Shown here one piece after another: positions 47,071 through 59,427 of a stretch of DNA of 64,000 bases. The notes beneath the pieces were generated by a model that saw nothing but the letters and a program-made list of their open reading frames with translations, made no database searches and was not told the origin of the DNA. The stretch covers positions 294,510 to 358,509 of the forward strand of contig JALLLT010000043.1 in the NCBI GenBank assembly GCA_025266875.1. Direction: 5' to 3'. Each line of letters starts with the position of its first letter. Position 1 is the first letter of the stretch. This DNA is from Fennellomyces sp. T-0311. Its lineage: Eukaryota; Mucoromycota; Mucoromycetes; Mucorales; Lichtheimiaceae. The position numbers and the translations under genes are program-made.

Positions 47071-48779
47071 GTACCGGTGCCAGGAACCTTTTGCCAGTCC
47101 GAAGTGCGGATGAACGATGTGGGTCTGCATGCGCTTCCTTTCTAGTTGTATTCGGTATAATCTGGATCGACCACTCGTTGCGATGTGATACACTTGATGT
47201 ACATGCTTGCGGCAGTCTATTCTGTGGTCCAAGGGAATAAATCGCAAAACTTTACGGGGCAGTTTACAGTTTACTGTTTCCAAGTTCAGGTGAAAAAAAA
47301 TGAAAAGGGCGTAAGAGAAGGAAAAGAATAAAATAATATGCATGGTCCTCTTGTGATATGCTTTAGTGTAACATTCGAAGCCAAGCCCAAACATTGTCTG
47401 GAGTACAGCGTGTGTCGTTCAATGGGTCGTTATCTGGGTTGTCATTCAAGGGTATCACTCATTGCGTATTGTGGTGTAGTTGAACGGCGGAAGTGAGATC
47501 TGGGGGTAGTGCGTTCGCATGCGAAGCAAGTTTGATTTCCGCAGTCGAACGCCAATCGTAGGGCGTGTTGAGATTGCGACATGCTAATGGTGAATGTATG
47601 TCACGACGGACCGCGATTGTTTTGATAGGTAAAGAGCGGTGGGCATTGTCTGTGCCAGACTGAAATTATTGTTCATGCCAATATTTTCTCAGACAGTTCT
47701 TCGCTAATACCACTGTCGAATAACAGACCTCTGGAATCGCCCTGCTCCTCCAGCTTTTTTGGACAAGAACCAAAGTCATTTTACTTCTGAGAGCTGGTCG
47801 ATGTGATAGGCTCAAGAGTACAATTGGAAATGTGCGGCCATCTATTTTAACGGTACTTATACTGATACTGGAATATCCCAATCTCATGTTGCAATAAGAA
47901 GTGCTGTTCACTTTAATGGATTATAGATATACTCAAACTAAAACCGGCGTAGATCATCAAATGTTGCCGCCACTGTGGTTTAGGCGCCCATGGATACTCG
48001 AGGACATCATAAAACCTAAAACTAGGGAATCTTGATTGGACTCACGGGAGAGCAACAGAACATGCATACCGAGTCGTGTCACTGCTGTGGTGAAACAACC
48101 ACAGATGATAATAATAGAAGATATTTCCTATCGGATAACACATATCGGTTCAACATCATCACGAAGTGTACTTACATAGTAACTTGTCTACACGGATTAA
48201 GAATTAAACCGTATGAACGAATGGGATAAACTCAACAGGACATGGAATTGACTCCAATATAGCAATGCGGTCATTACACTGCATGGCGGATGTCAAAGAC
48301 ATCCTCAGATCCGCATGATCAGAACGAAAGAAAGGATCCTATACGTCCTCTATCCATTCAGGCAATTCTGAAGACGAAACACTATCTAAACTGCCATCGC
48401 TGATTCAATACACAAAAAGATATAAAAGCATAGAGCGTTGCATTCAATAAAGCATATCCGAAACTTCAAAGATCTTTTATAAGTCTCTTTTCATTCTTTG
48501 TACCGTTGATTCACTTCAACTGGTACAAGCTAGGCATGAAGCGGTATTTACCGTAGAAGCAGGATATAGCAATACGACAGAAAGGCGAGTCATACACATG
48601 AAACAGTTACATATAGACCGGAGGGTCTTTAGCAGCGTTTCATTCTTATGTCTATGACTTATGCTCATACCCTATCCAGTATAGGCAGGTGTAATCAATA
48701 CGTGCTCTCGCGTTACTAATTACAAATGCCCCATTGTTTTTATACAGACTATTGAGCGCTTTATGTACAATACCAGAGA
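47071..48779. other. Desert 3, middle part: no intact gene
   Basis: Nothing recognised beyond short frames. It may include further remains of the flanking pseudogenes. Confidence 0.35.
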
Positions 48780-49120
48780 TCATTGGTTAGGTTATGAAAA
48801 TCGTAAGGTACATCTGGTAGTCGCGTATAATAACAGGCAAGATTGTTTCTTCAGTGCCTGGCAGCCGGGTAATGGTCAATTGTAACGTGTCATTACCGGC
48901 ACTGTTTCGAATTGCTCGCGTCATTTCAATTACCTTTGGTAATTGTTAAAGAAATTTCGCTTTGCGGGCATCAGCTGAAGAGCAATGTCGTAGTGTTTCA
49001 GGTGTCATCACAAATCAGAAGCAATCTCTGCTTTTTCAGCAGCGCGTCTCAAGAAAAGTGGCTCTAGCTGGACTTTCGTCATATATCGTTGCAACTGAAC
49101 ACCGCGTCTAAATGTGGGGT
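48780..49120 (-). pseudogene. TPR-like/F-box-type relic
   Basis: Minus-strand pieces read LEPLFLRRAAEKAEIASDL and HYDIALQLMPAKRNFFNN near 49,080-48,960 in one frame, and PKVIEMTRAIRNSAGNDTLQ followed by LPGTEETILPVIIRDYQMY near 48,950-48,800 in another. The first two resemble the TPR-like N-terminus that precedes the F-box in many zygomycete F-box/LRR proteins. Stops and a frame change show decay. Confidence 0.35.
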
Positions 49121-50290
49121 GTAAAAAGAAGGACGATAAAACCTGCCGAGACCGATAATACCTCATAGTATCATATAGTAGAAGGCACCTTTTATATTTG
49201 ACTTAGAAGCTGACTCATTTAGCGTCGTGTATTCGGAGATCAATTCATTTACATCATCCCAGCAAGTCTACTAATAATTACGGCTCGTTGAACAATGCCT
49301 TTTTCTTTAACTGTAACACTTCAACCATTCCAGTTTACATCCGCGAGGCCGCTTCTGTACCACTTCCATTTGAATGTACGTCGGTAAATAAATTTCGAGG
49401 CAAAAACTTCCTTTCGCAAAAAATAAGCATAGTGAGTGCATGAATCCTCTTGATTACTAAAATGCCTGGAAATGGCATGGTCGGAAATCTTTACAGGCGA
49501 CAGATACTATAATAAGCGCAAGATCTCTTACCTTACATGCTACTTTAGGCTCAGTACTCAATTGAGTGCTAATGCTTATTTCTGGAAATATACACCGCTT
49601 CGGGTAAAATTATCTACTTACGCCGCTAAATAAATGTATAGCGATGAGCAAAAACGATGAAAACCAAGCTGTAGTTTGTAGTCCGCATTGGAAATATATA
49701 CGCCTGTCTACATTGATTAGTGCAGTTCTCTGTAGATAAGTATTTTGGTAACCAAGGATATGGAACTCTATTAGTGTACAACAGCCTTTGCTGTGTCACC
49801 GCGAAAAAAGCTACCACTTAGTACAAAATATTCCAATTGCGGTTCTGCCACATTTTATCGATATGAAGAACCTTTCACTTGCCTAAATAATGCCATTGCT
49901 GTTCATCGTTCAATGTATATTAGGCCTTCATCTTCCGGTAACATGCACTGGAGCATGCCGAGATCTGCTCAAAGATAAAGCTGAAGACTCCGAAGTACAA
50001 TTACCGTATTCTTAGAAACACCCGAACTTTTATCCGACTCACTGCAGAAACTCTCCTTATGGTGTGGTTATCCTCTCCAAAGTCATGTATCACTAGTAGG
50101 CTACTTTATCCAATCGGCAAAAGCTAGTGACGAAAACTGTAGCTCGAGTTTCCCAAGCTACATATTCCAGACTGTGATTGTACCGTATCGCAGCAACTCC
50201 TGGTACTGGCACCAGCAGACGACTCCACATCCGTAAAACTTTCTTAGTTTAATAAAATACTGCCGGCATTCCTTTGGATTCGGTGCGGTC
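49121..50290. other. Spacer, no gene seen
   Basis: No intact gene, RNA gene or mobile element is recognised. Confidence 0.35.
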
Positions 50291-50293
50291 TAC

Positions 50294-50734
50294 ATGAAGA
50301 CACCAGGGCCAGTATCGGTTCCGTCAAGTAGTGACACTGGATCATGCGGAAGCTCCAATAACGACGTGATCATTGATAGGAAGGAAATTCACGTCAAGTG
50401 GATGATTGGTTCCTTCGAGTCATACGATAGTGCCGAAATAAGCTTGCATTGGGTAAACCCAGCCTTGGTTCTCTTTGGTATTAGCTTTGGATCATGAAAA
50501 GAGAAGATAATCGATAACCAAATCCTATCCACATCTCCAGATGGTAGAGTTACCGGAGTACACCTTGCGATTGTTCATGAAATTTCTTCTAGAGCATGGT
50601 ACTATGTTGTGGTTGATTTAACGCGCGTAGGAACTGATGCTGTTGATAGGAGTATTGATGCTGCGGTGTTTGCTTCGGTGTCCAATAACGATGAACAAGG
50701 ATCTGGGCATCCTATGACCACAGTGGCTCAATAG
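50294..50734 (+). pseudogene. Broken coding sequence, family unknown
   Basis: A frame from 50294 (SSSDTGSCGSSNNDVIIDRK, then WMIGSFESYDSAEISLHW) stops at 50495. Downstream an overlapping frame continues as coding-like sequence (SPDGRVTGVHLAIVHEIS, then WYYVVVDLTRVGTDAVDR) to a TAG at 50732-50734. The two halves probably come from one gene split by a frameshift and stop. No family is recognised. Confidence 0.35.
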
Positions 50735-52110
50735 ATTAACACAACCGTCGTAGCCGTAGTTTAATGTATGCCGTATTGTCGATATATAAAAGAGCCATAA
50801 ATCTGTCCAAATAGAGTAGCCTATAATGACTGTGCCACTATTTCGTCATCATGTGGCATGCTTCTCGGTTATCGATTGGTTTACTGGACAAGCAATACTC
50901 TCTATGGCAAAAACATGCGGAGCAAGGAGTAGGATTTTTTAAAGATTGTTGCACTTGCTTATCAAAATGAGGCGCATTTCAATGCTCCAGTGCCTCGGTG
51001 CTACTATGCCTCTATTTTACCGGTGGAACTTTCCTAAGAATACAAGTTTACAAACATAGGTTATTGCATCTGAGAACCAGGCAAAAAAATGATGCATTTT
51101 GTTGTTCTTTACGAACCACTCGAAAATAGTAAATAGTAAAGATGCGAACAATGGCGATTCTAAAAGAACACTATAGAACGCGGCAATATGACGTTTTCTG
51201 TTCATTTTAGATTATCAAACTTTGTCCTACCATCAGAACACATTCTTTTCGATCCGTTTTATTGCGTAGCCGATTACCTTTTTAATGTGTGAAATATTCG
51301 GTGACGCTAACTGTATACAGAAAGAAGCCAAAGTTTACCTGGAAAAACCGTTCCACACTTGCAACCCTTAAGCTGGTCCCTACCCACACAACCCTTCAGG
51401 CACATTTATATATAGAACACTAACCTTAATAATCTGATTCCCTCTATAGATGACTATTCTTGATTATGGAAGATATTCTCATAACGCGGATAAAAATATG
51501 CCTCCACTCAAATCAGTGGTGGTGACAAAATGGTTCTTTTTTTCTGGAACCCTCGGTCCCTGCATCAAGTGTGCTTTGAACCAGTGGTTAACCAGTAACG
51601 GGGTCTGGATCTTTTACAAGCAGTGATACCATTGTACCAATCATGCCGCTTGGCCATTCCCTGCTGGTTTGATTTACTTCATTTGATATATGTGCGTGTA
51701 TGTGTATCCTGTCATAAAAGGTGTTGCGTTGACCGGCTTAGACTTGGTTACATCGATGTCGCGTGAACTTTTGTGTGAGGGTATCGCTATATCCTCTTGT
51801 CAACAAAGTGGCCGTACATAAAAAAAACTTATCGAACAATCGCACGATAAAGGAGCACAGTGGCTCGCTCATTTTGGTGTGTCATCTGGCCTCGTACATT
51901 GTAATATAAGGGGTCACGCGAAATGAAACAATCGGTGGTTACACAGTATATCGGAAATGCCTTGCGTTGAAAGGTCACGCCACCACTGGAAAAAGTTTCA
52001 AAGATGGTGTTTTTGAATGGAAGGCATATGAGTATTTTTTTGAATATGAATTAAATTATAGATACAAGATGGTGGGAATAGCTGTACAAATAATACAAAT
52101 GAGAGAGAAT
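50735..52110. other. Desert 3, right part
   Basis: No gene seen. The last part is the 3' side of the arrestin gene. Confidence 0.35.
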
Positions 52111-53947
52111 CTATAGTCTCATGGACCGCTGCTGTTGCATTCGTAGTTCTGCTTTTTTCTTTTTACGAACGATTCGTAACAAATCTCCTTCGTCGTCAGA
52201 CGAATCATCAGATGAGTCCACATAGGTGTCAATGACGGGTTGGTATGAAGCACGGGATGATGGTTGATTAACGGGTGGGGGCGTAGCAATGGGTTGCAGC
52301 ACTTGTGTTGGAACAAGATTGGATACGTGTTGTGCATAAGGTGGTGGGGGGACAGCCGGATAGTCCTCATACTGGCTCCTTACCGGCTGAGGAAAATAGG
52401 ATCGTGGGGGTGAGAATGAGGCGGACGGATAATAGGCGGATTGGCGACGAGGATCTTGCTGTTGTTGATAATAAGGTGCAGGTTGCTCCTGGTACATGCT
52501 GTTTCGATTGTTGGTGAGTGGCTGTGGTGGAGGCGGCGGTGGTACAGACGGCTCAGGAAAAGAGGACGGGGTTCGCGCGAAAGATGACGAGGATGATAAC
52601 TTGTCAGGTGTAGTAAGCGAAGTATTGCGGGAAAGCGCCTGCGAATCCCACGACTGGTTCGAGTGCCACGACGACGCCGACCGTTTGGAAGACTTACTGT
52701 CTGAACGGTCGACGGTGTCTTTGGGCGTCAGCGAGATATGCGGCGTGCTGCTCCGCGCATTGCTTTGCAGCGTAAACGCAGTAAGGTCGCCGCTCATGCG
52801 AAAAGCATCCTCATTGGCTTCATCCATATCGGACACACTCATCATGATTGAATCATCATCATCGTCGTCAATAGGAATATCGGCCAGTGGCCATGTGCCG
52901 ATAACAATGGGAACTTCGGTTGTAACCGTCTTTGGTTTTTCAATGATGTCTGTCAGGCGCACCTTGGCACGGATAAAGTAATACATGCGTAGCGTCATTC
53001 CGTCATACCCGATCGTCGGCGGTGTTGACGTCGGGATGGGCATCTGACATGATACTTCTTGCGAGAAGTTGTAAGGGCCGATAATGTTCAAATCATGCTC
53101 GCTTGTCTTTAGCACGTCCTCCTTTAGAAATTGGTGTTTTCCACTACGAATATCCGCCACTCGAACTAGATCCACGCGTAGCCCATTATGGACAACGAGT
53201 GCCGCGGCACATGTGACGACAGTTTTGATGGTGACGATGTCGCCTACGTGATGATGTAAGTGTGACGAACTTTTTTGTCCCTTTTCCTTCTTTTACCTCG
53301 TGCAAAACCCGTGCGTGGGATGCTCACCTTGAGCTGACACCTTTTGCTGGCCACTGCGTCGGTGGTCTTTTCCTGTGGTATCTTGAATTGTGGCGACTCG
53401 ATGTTCAAATACTCGAGAATCGGGACCACATAGTGTGCTCTGGGACAGAACGACTCGGGGACCATGGGACGATCGTGAATGGCTGTAAGAACATACCGCA
53501 CCTTGGCCTTTTTCGCAAACTATGGGAGTGATGTGTAAGACTTGTCCATTTATTGTTCGGTTGCTACGTACCTCCATAGTGCTAGGCAACTCCTTTGGGA
53601 CGACCAGATCGAATGGGAACGAATGCTGCTTCGCTTCTAGAACAGACGCCTTATCATCAGGGGAGACACGGATGTTTTGCGTGCGCTGGAATAATGTGAT
53701 GGTCTCTTTGTCTTTGACGGACAGTACAACTTGGCCCGTGAACCTGAGAATAATCTGGGTGGTCTTGGTGGGACTCTTTGGGTGCACAATGACGCTGCCT
53801 GGAATGAAAGAGCTGCTTAATGGCGGCTGGAGAGTGATTTCAGCCGAGCAAAATATATATACCTCGCAATGGGTCACCCGGGAAATAAAACTTCTCCTCG
53901 TCCAGAACAATATCAATTGTTTTGCCAGTCTTTGAACGGCTTTTCAT
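52111..53947 (-). CDS. Arrestin-related trafficking adaptor with PPxY motif
   Basis: Four exons (53947-53878, 53798-53572, 53519-53297, 53243-52111) give 550 residues. The first ~330 residues form arrestin N- and C-like beta-sandwich domains: KTIDIVLDEEKFYFPGSVIV, then LRFTGQVVLSVKD, FPFDLVVPKELPSTMEV and VRYVLTAIHDRP are typical. The tail is disordered, Ser/Pro/Gln-rich with an Asp run (IDDDDDDS), and carries PPPPY near residue 473, a PPxY site for the WW domains of Rsp5/Nedd4 ubiquitin ligase. Such adaptors direct ubiquitination and endocytosis of plasma-membrane transporters. It is preceded head to tail by the CHORD gene on the same strand, 302 bp away. Confidence 0.92.
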
Positions 53948-54248
53948 GGTCTCGACGGTTCACACACCAGAAGTCAGTTCTATCTTTATTCGAAAGAGAA
54001 AGAAAAAAAGGAAAAAAAAAGAGAACGGGAAAGCTGCGCCTTTGTTGGGATGCAAACCGCGCCTCTCCTCTCTTGCAGGTCCCCCCACAGTAACCGACTG
54101 AGCCTCCCGTAGAACACCCCCAACTTCTATGAACGCGCCCACCCTTTCATTGCTTCAAATGCAATGGAGAGTCGCTCTTATAGATCATCTACATATGGAT
54201 AAATATCCGTGAGCCTCTACTTTCCCGTAATCCCTCCTATTCGCGCCC

Positions 54249-55483
54249 TCATATTACCTCCTTGGCACCCACGCTGCCGCCGCCGCCCGTAACCTGTTGA
54301 AAATAAGTTCAATGTTAACGCACAAAGAAACCGCCCACCGCATTTGTGGGAATCCTTACGCCAAACGTGGTCCAAGACTTGACATCGGCCTGAGGCTCCA
54401 ACGACGCCCACGATATGCCGCTAGTCTTTTTCAGGCTAATTTCCACCTTTGTCGTCAGCGGCTTGAATTTGGATTGTTCGGGATCGATCGTCTGTACAGT
54501 GTTTTTTAGTCCCAAAGTCTCCCTCACGCACGCTCCCTCTCTTCCAATTGTGTATATATTTAGCTTACCGAGAATAGCGGCATGGTCTTTTTATAACGAC
54601 GGTTGTTCTTCATCTTGATGTCGATGGAAACAGAGTCCTTGGCGAACGACACCTGAGTGTCAAGTTTGTCCTTGGCAAAGACGCTGAGGATGATGCTGGT
54701 CTGTGTCTGGTACCAATCCGTTCGACAATCGACAAGCTCCTCCTCGGTCTTTTGCTGTCCCACAAACAAGTGCTTGCCTTCCTTACAACCTTGGATTTTC
54801 AAGAACTCGTCGAATTCCAGAACACGACGTTTGCAGCAACTCCAACCTTTCGAGCCTTCGTGGAAGACGGGAGAACCCGGATGGTAGACGCACAGTGCTT
54901 CGGCGCCATTGCCACGAGATGTCGCATTATCCTTATACTGTACTCCACAGCCTTTCCGTTTGCATGTGGTTCCTGCATCAACCGGTATGCTCGCGTCATC
55001 CTCTTCCTCTACCTCTGGCTCCTTTTTGGCCACCTCTACAGGCTTCTCTACTGGCTTGGGGACAGGTGCCTGACCATACACCTCCACACCTTCTTTGGTA
55101 ACCTTGCTTGGCTCCTTGGTTTCAGTGGTTGTAGCTGCCGCCGGAGTCTGTGCTGCTTCGGCTGGCTGCTCGGCGCTATGACGTCCAAACGTGCAACCGG
55201 GAATCTTTAGGAATTCATCAAACTCAATCACTTTCTTATCGCAGCAGGACCACCCCTTTAAACCTGGTGCGTGTGGTTCAGTTTGTTGTCCGGGATAAAA
55301 AGTGTAAATCAACTCGGTATACCTTCATGGAAGACGGGTGCACCAGGATGGAATTGACAAGCTAAAAAAAATTGCTAAATTAACTTGACATGCCATTACT
55401 GCCCAAACTTAAACAATACCATTGTCTTTGTTTTCCGCGTCAGTGAATTCCTTGCCACAGCCTTTATGAGTGCACTTGACCAT
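54249..55483 (-). CDS. CHORD-CS domain protein (CHORDC1/RAR1 type co-chaperone)
   Basis: Five exons (55483-55420, 55361-55323, 55263-54569, 54491-54360, 54293-54249) give 324 residues. Two CHORD zinc domains are visible: residues ~4-63 ([39 protein letters not shown]) and ~131-200 (CKRKGCGVQY, YHPGSPVFHEGSKGWSCC). Between them is an Ala/Pro/Glu-rich linker. A CS (p23-like) domain follows at ~212-310 (DWYQTQTSIILSVFAKD, then SWASLEPQADVKSW), with a Gly-rich end. CHORD-CS proteins bind Hsp90, acting as co-chaperones in signalling and, in fungi, in growth and stress responses. The start fits the first zinc site exactly. Confidence 0.95.
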
Positions 55484-56150
55484 TGTGTATAGTTTTTGAA
55501 ATCTTTTTTTTTTCAAGCTTCTAAGGTTATTACCGTTTTAAATTCTCCGCCTGTTTCTGGCATGTTCCGTCGATCGACGGTCCACTGCTGAGGGGCCGCA
55601 CACTCATTTGATTCTTCACTCTTTATCGATAAAGAAATGCTGGAACGATGAAATGAAAAAAAGGGGCTAGATACCATGTGCCTCGATGGCGGTCCTACAT
55701 TCTATATGGTCTTTTTACATGTAAAGACGATCTGTCACTAGGGATTCTACTATAGTAACCAGAAAAGTGGTCAAGGAACTGCACACGACCCCTTTGTTTC
55801 AACAGGTTGTCATAGTAACCATTGAGGTCACTCACGTAAATATTGATAATGCGGAAAAGCCCATTTCCGTGACGTTGTATATCGACCAACTCCTTGACAC
55901 GATTAAAACGCCACATATTTATATGGAGAAAATGAGAGAAAAAAATAATACTACAAACGTTTTGGGGTTGAGCAATAATTATGGAGGAGCAAAAGAATCC
56001 GTTTCATGCTTCATCTTAGTAGCCAGTTTGGTTGTCCGACTGCAACCCTGTGGTGCTGTGGTGTGCGGGCGGTCCTGGCATTCTTTTTTTTTCTTCATTT
56101 CATTTCAATAAAGAAACTACAAAAGAAATCCCCCTCTTTCTCCTTTGGCC
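55484..56150. promoter_or_regulatory. Divergent promoter region, CHORD and VPS9 genes
   Basis: 667 bp lie between two divergent start codons. The VPS9 side ends in a pyrimidine-rich tract (56,127-56,146) just before the ATG, the pattern seen at other genes here. No TATA box is clear. Confidence 0.5.
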
Positions 56151-59100
56151 ATGTCCTTTGCAATTCCTTACCTTTTTAGAAACAGCGTAAAGAAAAAACG
56201 AGAGAATGTTGGACACCCACCAGCACAGAATGCTTCTTTGGGGATCAGCTGCGGCAATGGGGGCGGCAACATAACGACGACCCACGAACCTTCGTATCCA
56301 ACGCTTGTTTCCATGATACAGGCCAAAGCTGCAGCGTCACCCAACCCATCGCCGTCATCGTCCACGTCGTCCCGATCACGTCCTACGTCCATTGCTCATC
56401 CGCCAACGGTGCCGCTGGAGCCGGAGGAGCTTGAAGATAACCGCTTCTATCGATATATCCGCTCGCATTTCAACTTGATCTTCTCACGTTCCGTCGTCGT
56501 CTGCATACCGCACTCAAGATCGCTAGACGGCCTAATATTAACAAAGGATTTCATCGGTACGTTTGCTCTTCTCTTTTTTCTTTTTTTATCCCTTGCTGCA
56601 TAAAAAATTTGGAGCTGCTTGCGCGCGTGCGCTATTTAAGGAAAAACAGGGAACCTTGGTCTTAACAACAACCATGACAACCCCAACATACGTTTACACA
56701 CGCAATTCACAACTCATATATATATATACATATATATTTTCAACTTAGAGACACATTCCTACAATCCATCACCGTATTACCGGGAACAGTACCAGGCGGC
56801 GAACGGTAAGGTGATCGCGATTGAACTTCCGCTTATAAGCACGGTGTCTGGTAACAACGAAACGCGCCCTGATTTGCTTGCATCTGACCCCGAACAATCG
56901 ATGTATTTTAGGCTTCAAGGAGCCGAGGACCTTGCATATCACGGCAGAGGAATGGGTTTACGTCGCAAGAAAAAAGATACGAGTTTTCATGATCGAAAGA
57001 CCGTTGGAGGGAGAAGCACCGGTATATATATATACATATTAACTTTCTTACCACTTCACAGGTCATTAACATTTCCCTTTATAGCTGCAACAGCAACCTC
57101 GAAGTCCAAACACTATATCGATTCCAACCGTGCGCAGCTCCAAAGCGTAAGTTTATCAAACATGTGGCGCGCAACTTTGGATCAGCTGATTGTGATTTGG
57201 TCTAGCGACCTGGACTTTCTCAACATGTTTCCGGAAAACTCTGAGGCGATGCACGAATTGCAATTGACGGTACAAAAATTTGTAGATACCTACGTGTACA
57301 TTCGCGGATTCAACGCGTACACGGTAGAAAAGATCCAGCACATGTACATTAAAGCATACCAGGTATTGTTTGTTTGCCAAATTTAGGTCGGACATACTGC
57401 TTATATATTTTTTCATTCTTTAGACCATCCTGCAGAGAAATAAGCTCCTACGTGACGCTTGCAGATTACAAACCGAGCATGACCATTTTTTGGAACTAGT
57501 AGAAAAGTAATGTCGTCATAGCTTGACAAGGGGGAAAAAACCGAGCGGCTGACGTTTTTTTTTAGCGTTGTCATGGGATTTTTGCACGAAAAGATTTGGG
57601 TCCAATCGTTGCGATCCATTTTGCATTCTCAGGATAATTATCTGGAATCGATATGCAGCGCTTATGGCCGGGAAACGATTACGCTGAATCGATACGCAGT
57701 AAGCCATCCAATGGCGGAGATGCCGCTTGAATGTTTCCATGCGGCGATTGCATGTTTGCGGCGCGTAGACACGGACACAGAACCGCCTATCTGCGTTTCC
57801 ATTGATGAAGAACGTCCATCAAGTTCATTTCCCGCGTCGAACGACCAACTGGCATTCACCCCGCTTGAGAAACTTGCTTGCATCCGTACCGCCTTGGATC
57901 TGATTACCGAAGCAGTGACTAACTATATTCAGACTACCTCCGTTAACATCGTCCCCGATGGTAATAATAGTTTAGTTTCCATTTACAGCGCGCTAACCGT
58001 CATTTTTTTATCCAAAGATTCGCCAGTAACCGCCGATGAAATGATACCCTTATTTGCCTATATACTTGTGCACAGTCGAATTTCTCGTATCGCCAGTCTT
58101 GCTTTCTATATGGAGCATTTCCGTTTATCTCATATTGAACGATCTGAACACAGGTACAACAATGTCAAATGGATCAGCTTGTGATTTTTTTACTAACTCT
58201 TAAAAAAAGTTTTGTACTTGTCACTTTAAAAGCGGCAACCGATTTTTTGAAAGGTGATCCTCTTGCACTTCACGATGCCAGTTCTGGCTTGTCTACACTT
58301 TCGACAACATCCACATCTTCGGCTCTTTCACCAAAATTGTCCAACTTCCGAGGTCGTTCCACATCGTTTAGTTCGCCCCTGTCATCTCCACAAATGTCAG
58401 CAGCCAACGTTACACCTACACAACATTACCGCTCAGTCTCCATGTCCTCTCAACCTTCGCCTGTGGTACCATCCATAGCCATCAGCAAGCAGCAAACCAC
58501 CTCCTCGACTCGATTACGTCATCGAAAGTCGCACAGTGCGGATCTGCACAACATTGCTGCGGATGTTCAAGATTACATTGAGCGCAGTAACAATAACAGC
58601 GGCACGACCATTAGTCGGCGCAACTCACTGACACCCAGCGTTGTTATTCGTCCACCCATTGTTCTTCCCAACCCACGCGAAATGAACAGAAGAAGTCTAG
58701 ACATCACGAACGACTGGATGCTTGCGAACAGCAGCAAGACACCTCCTTATCAACAACAACAGCAGCAACAACAGCCGCCACGCACTGGTAGCAAAAATAA
58801 TAATGTGGGTCATTCGCGACCTATTGTATCGACAACATTCCCCACGATTTCCAATTCTAGCCCACTTCCTGGATTTTCGAGTCCGTCCGGAACAAACAAC
58901 AGTAATAGACCTTCCTCTCCAACGCGTATCCGAAACATGGATCACGATGCACGTCGATTGGCGCGCTCATTGAGCTCTACCTCGTCGCTGTTTAGTAAAA
59001 AACTGAACCATCCTCCAGAAATCATCAATATTCGCGGTACAAAGCATGAAAATGGTCGACGTCCGGCATCCATATGCATCGACCCACGTTCGATGCATAG

Positions 59101-59212
59101 AGACGAATCGGATGATGATCTGATGGGTGACTTTCTTCGCGGATTACAAAGTCTTGACGGCGATATTGTCGGTGAACGTACTGGATCTTATCGTACTGTC
59201 CGTCGATTATAA
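56151..59212 (+). CDS. VPS9-domain protein, Rab5-type GEF
   Basis: Six exons (56151-56556, 56749-57021, 57085-57362, 57424-57506, 57566-58153, 58210-59212) give 876 residues in frame. The VPS9 domain, about residues 360-570, shows the helical bundle start (VVMGFLHEKIWVQSL), TPLEKLACIRTALDLITEAV, the core DEMIPLFAYILVHSRI and LVTLKAATDFL. These domains exchange GDP for GTP on Rab5/Vps21 at endosomes. The N-terminal 350 residues have a Ser/Pro-rich lead and a helical region; the C-terminal 300 are disordered, Ser/Thr-rich, with an eight-Gln run. This resembles fungal Muk1-like proteins more than Vps9 itself, as no CUE domain is seen; that subfamily call is inference. The ATG at 56151 follows a pyrimidine tract. 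Transcription converges with the DDHD lipase. Confidence 0.88.
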
Positions 59213-59427
59213 CACTTGACCTCTCTTTTTTTGGCCTCCGTTTACCTATATTACGCACAAACCGCACACAAACCGCAGCACCATGCACTTCTTTTTTTTT
59301 CATTAATAGGTGCAGTTTAACAAAGTCCCCTTATCCTGCAATTGTATACATATATAATGGCTTTTTTTCTTTCTCTTGTTTTGGAAAGGGGGAAACATGA
59401 AAATGTACATATAAATATAAAACAGCT

